Source: Longimicrobiales bacterium (GTDB lineage Bacteria; Gemmatimonadota; Gemmatimonadetes; Longimicrobiales; Gaopeijiaceae). From it: a stretch of DNA of 6,401 bases. Where the stretch lies: NCBI GenBank assembly GCA_022428035.1, contig JAKMDG010000332.1, forward strand, positions 1 through 6,401. Direction: 5' to 3'. The notes below the pieces were generated by a model that was given only the letters and a program-made list of their open reading frames with translations, did no database searches and was not told the origin of the DNA. Position 1 is the stretch's first letter. Each line of letters begins with the position of its first letter. This document shows positions 6,201 through 6,401 of the stretch, piece after piece. A program made the translations under genes and the position numbers.

Positions 6201-6401
6201 GCAGCTCTACTACGATCCGTCTACCATCGTAGCCTTTGAGGTTCGATTTCTAGAAAGGCTCAGAGAGTACGATGCTGCTCTTGACCTGATGCGGCTGATT
6301 TGCGCCGGGCTTGAGCGTCGATTCGAACTGGCCTGGCTCACGGCCGTGCCCCTCCTGGTCAAGAACCCGCTTCGATGGTCGCGGCCTCTGGGCGCGATCG
6401 C
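3253..6401 (+). CDS. Large transcriptional regulator: winged helix, BTAD, AAA/STAND ATPase and TPR solenoid (partial, runs off right edge)
   Basis: ATG 3253 opens at least 1049 codons with no stop; the C-terminus lies outside the window. Residues 1-88 resemble an OmpR/SARP winged helix: LRVDLLGG strands, a VSLAPFEAALVAVVYSRG helix, SRPGIARRLW, and recognition helix ARHRLRQLISKTRKRVG. Residues about 95-232 fit a BTAD domain (DDWCDALW around W133, EWREARDAAEAMVVLDP, PEVETI). An AAA_16/STAND ATPase follows: FVGR at 244-247, Walker A GEAGIGKT at 273-280 (Lys279), Walker B VLFLDDLHWAD at 384-394, then VASIRP. Residues 513-610 match the winged segment found after such ATPase domains (SLREVL, then IAHDLFRGAIY with His583). 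From about 620 onward there are helical TPR-like repeats, clearest at 877-945 (NLAVAALDAGNHDRAEALF, NNLGELHLARRDFGAARNSF). Proteins of this build are ATP-dependent regulators that bind DNA through the N-terminus and sense partners through the solenoid. GGAAG lies 12 nt upstream of the start, a weak RBS, so coupling to the preceding gene is likely. No in-frame start exists between that gene's stop and this ATG. Confidence 0.88.
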   Translation, partial: MPELRVDLLGGVKVTRDGASVSLAPFEAALVAVVYSRGEISRPGIARRLWIGEFDSRARHRLRQLISKTRKRVGPELFEVDGDLVRASSSVPSDVGDVRRAGGPPHLERAARALARGRLAPGIEALPDQFDDWCDALWRSWERSITSAARTAWPVCTQAGEWREARDAAEAMVVLDPSDAQWVARLIEARGRSGQERSAEVAYSEYTAQLSAGKQCNPEVETIIEVVRALPGTSDTITARPPRFVGRRHAIDAITPLFDNLREGRPGFALVTGEAGIGKTRLLDELRRTAHLDGFRCLHARGVEFERVIALNPLVDALLSVDLESHLSALGEPWRSVIGEVLPSGALEDPIGELPLIQEENLSRRLFDAFSLLLDNIARERPTVLFLDDLHWADSTTVSTLQFFQRRSTNTPFAVVASIRPAAVGPRGPARALLSGDSKIVSHRFDLGDLSRKEAQALVQDVMGDTATDLDTQAVIESTGCHPLYLIEVARNRADSIPKDGAPFGPMAVVPVSLREVLSARTRGLSEAARSVSAILAIGAGRMRLSELSALTGDSIDDVVETAEELQAARIVDGQRDRIWIAHDLFRGAIYHELSEPRRAVLHRRMAVFLQDRDDPPADELATHLDQAGDAAAAAEYGWIAGERCLARGTVAEAAHFYELTARNDSDPKRMAEATARQGIAHHLGRDMARAAPVLELASLRLRDIGDSQQARRIDIRRVEALAEDGNAERSDLIARLQAINEGARAEEDWEGVALALDGKIQILHGVGDLQAISDVLDECRDISEMSASTAAAVAHITLALDVVFGDAATGMRSAERALVLTKEGGDHRLRALLRAMAMWQLRGRVVGEDFERLVHEARSLAKAAGDIRVRFSTESNLAVAALDAGNHDRAEALFDKASQLLGNAEMDHARFNHWNNLGELHLARRDFGAARNSFLQAENHLGPTTPPYASQAVAAGLGLCALETGDLGEARRRREQVSVPTGQLYYDPSTIVAFEVRFLERLREYDAALDLMRLICAGLERRFELAWLTAVPLLVKNPLRWSRPLGAI

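Overview
This GC-rich window looks like a piece of a bacterial chromosome, most plausibly from Gemmatimonadota or a related environmental lineage. That placement rests on three family resemblances: a secreted 6-bladed beta-propeller protein of a kind frequent there, a swivel-domain-first aconitase-superfamily enzyme, and an AraC-type HTH protein with a distinctive C-terminal LGWEW block next to a BTAD/AAA/TPR regulator. The placement is inference; no rRNA or other marker gene is present.

Layout. Positions 2-673 (minus strand, running off the left edge) hold the N-terminal part of an aconitase/isopropylmalate dehydratase-superfamily enzyme. A 200-bp divergent intergenic region follows and contains a perfect 10-bp-arm inverted repeat. 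Positions 874-2157 (plus) encode a secreted beta-propeller protein of unknown ligand. A 219-bp intergenic region follows, with small hairpins near its left end and a perfect 11-bp tandem repeat near its right end. Positions 2377-3243 (plus) encode an AraC-type DNA-binding protein with an unrecognised, receiver-like N-terminal half. Nine bases later, a very large ORF (3253 to the right edge, at least 1049 codons without a stop) encodes a regulator with the order winged helix, BTAD, AAA/STAND ATPase, TPR solenoid. It is easily overlooked because it has no stop codon in the window and its other frames are littered with short spurious ORFs.

How the parts may work together. The two regulators are probably co-transcribed, and their genes lie in the same reading frame. 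The 11-bp tandem repeat sits just upstream of them, with a TAnnnT hexamer a few bases further downstream. This is the geometry known for operators of SARP/BTAD regulators, so autoregulation by the large protein is an attractive but untested idea. The target pathway of the pair is not visible here. The propeller and dehydratase genes look like separate transcription units.

I saw no tRNA, rRNA, CRISPR array, insertion sequence or phage gene. No stretch longer than 300 bases lacks a gene.
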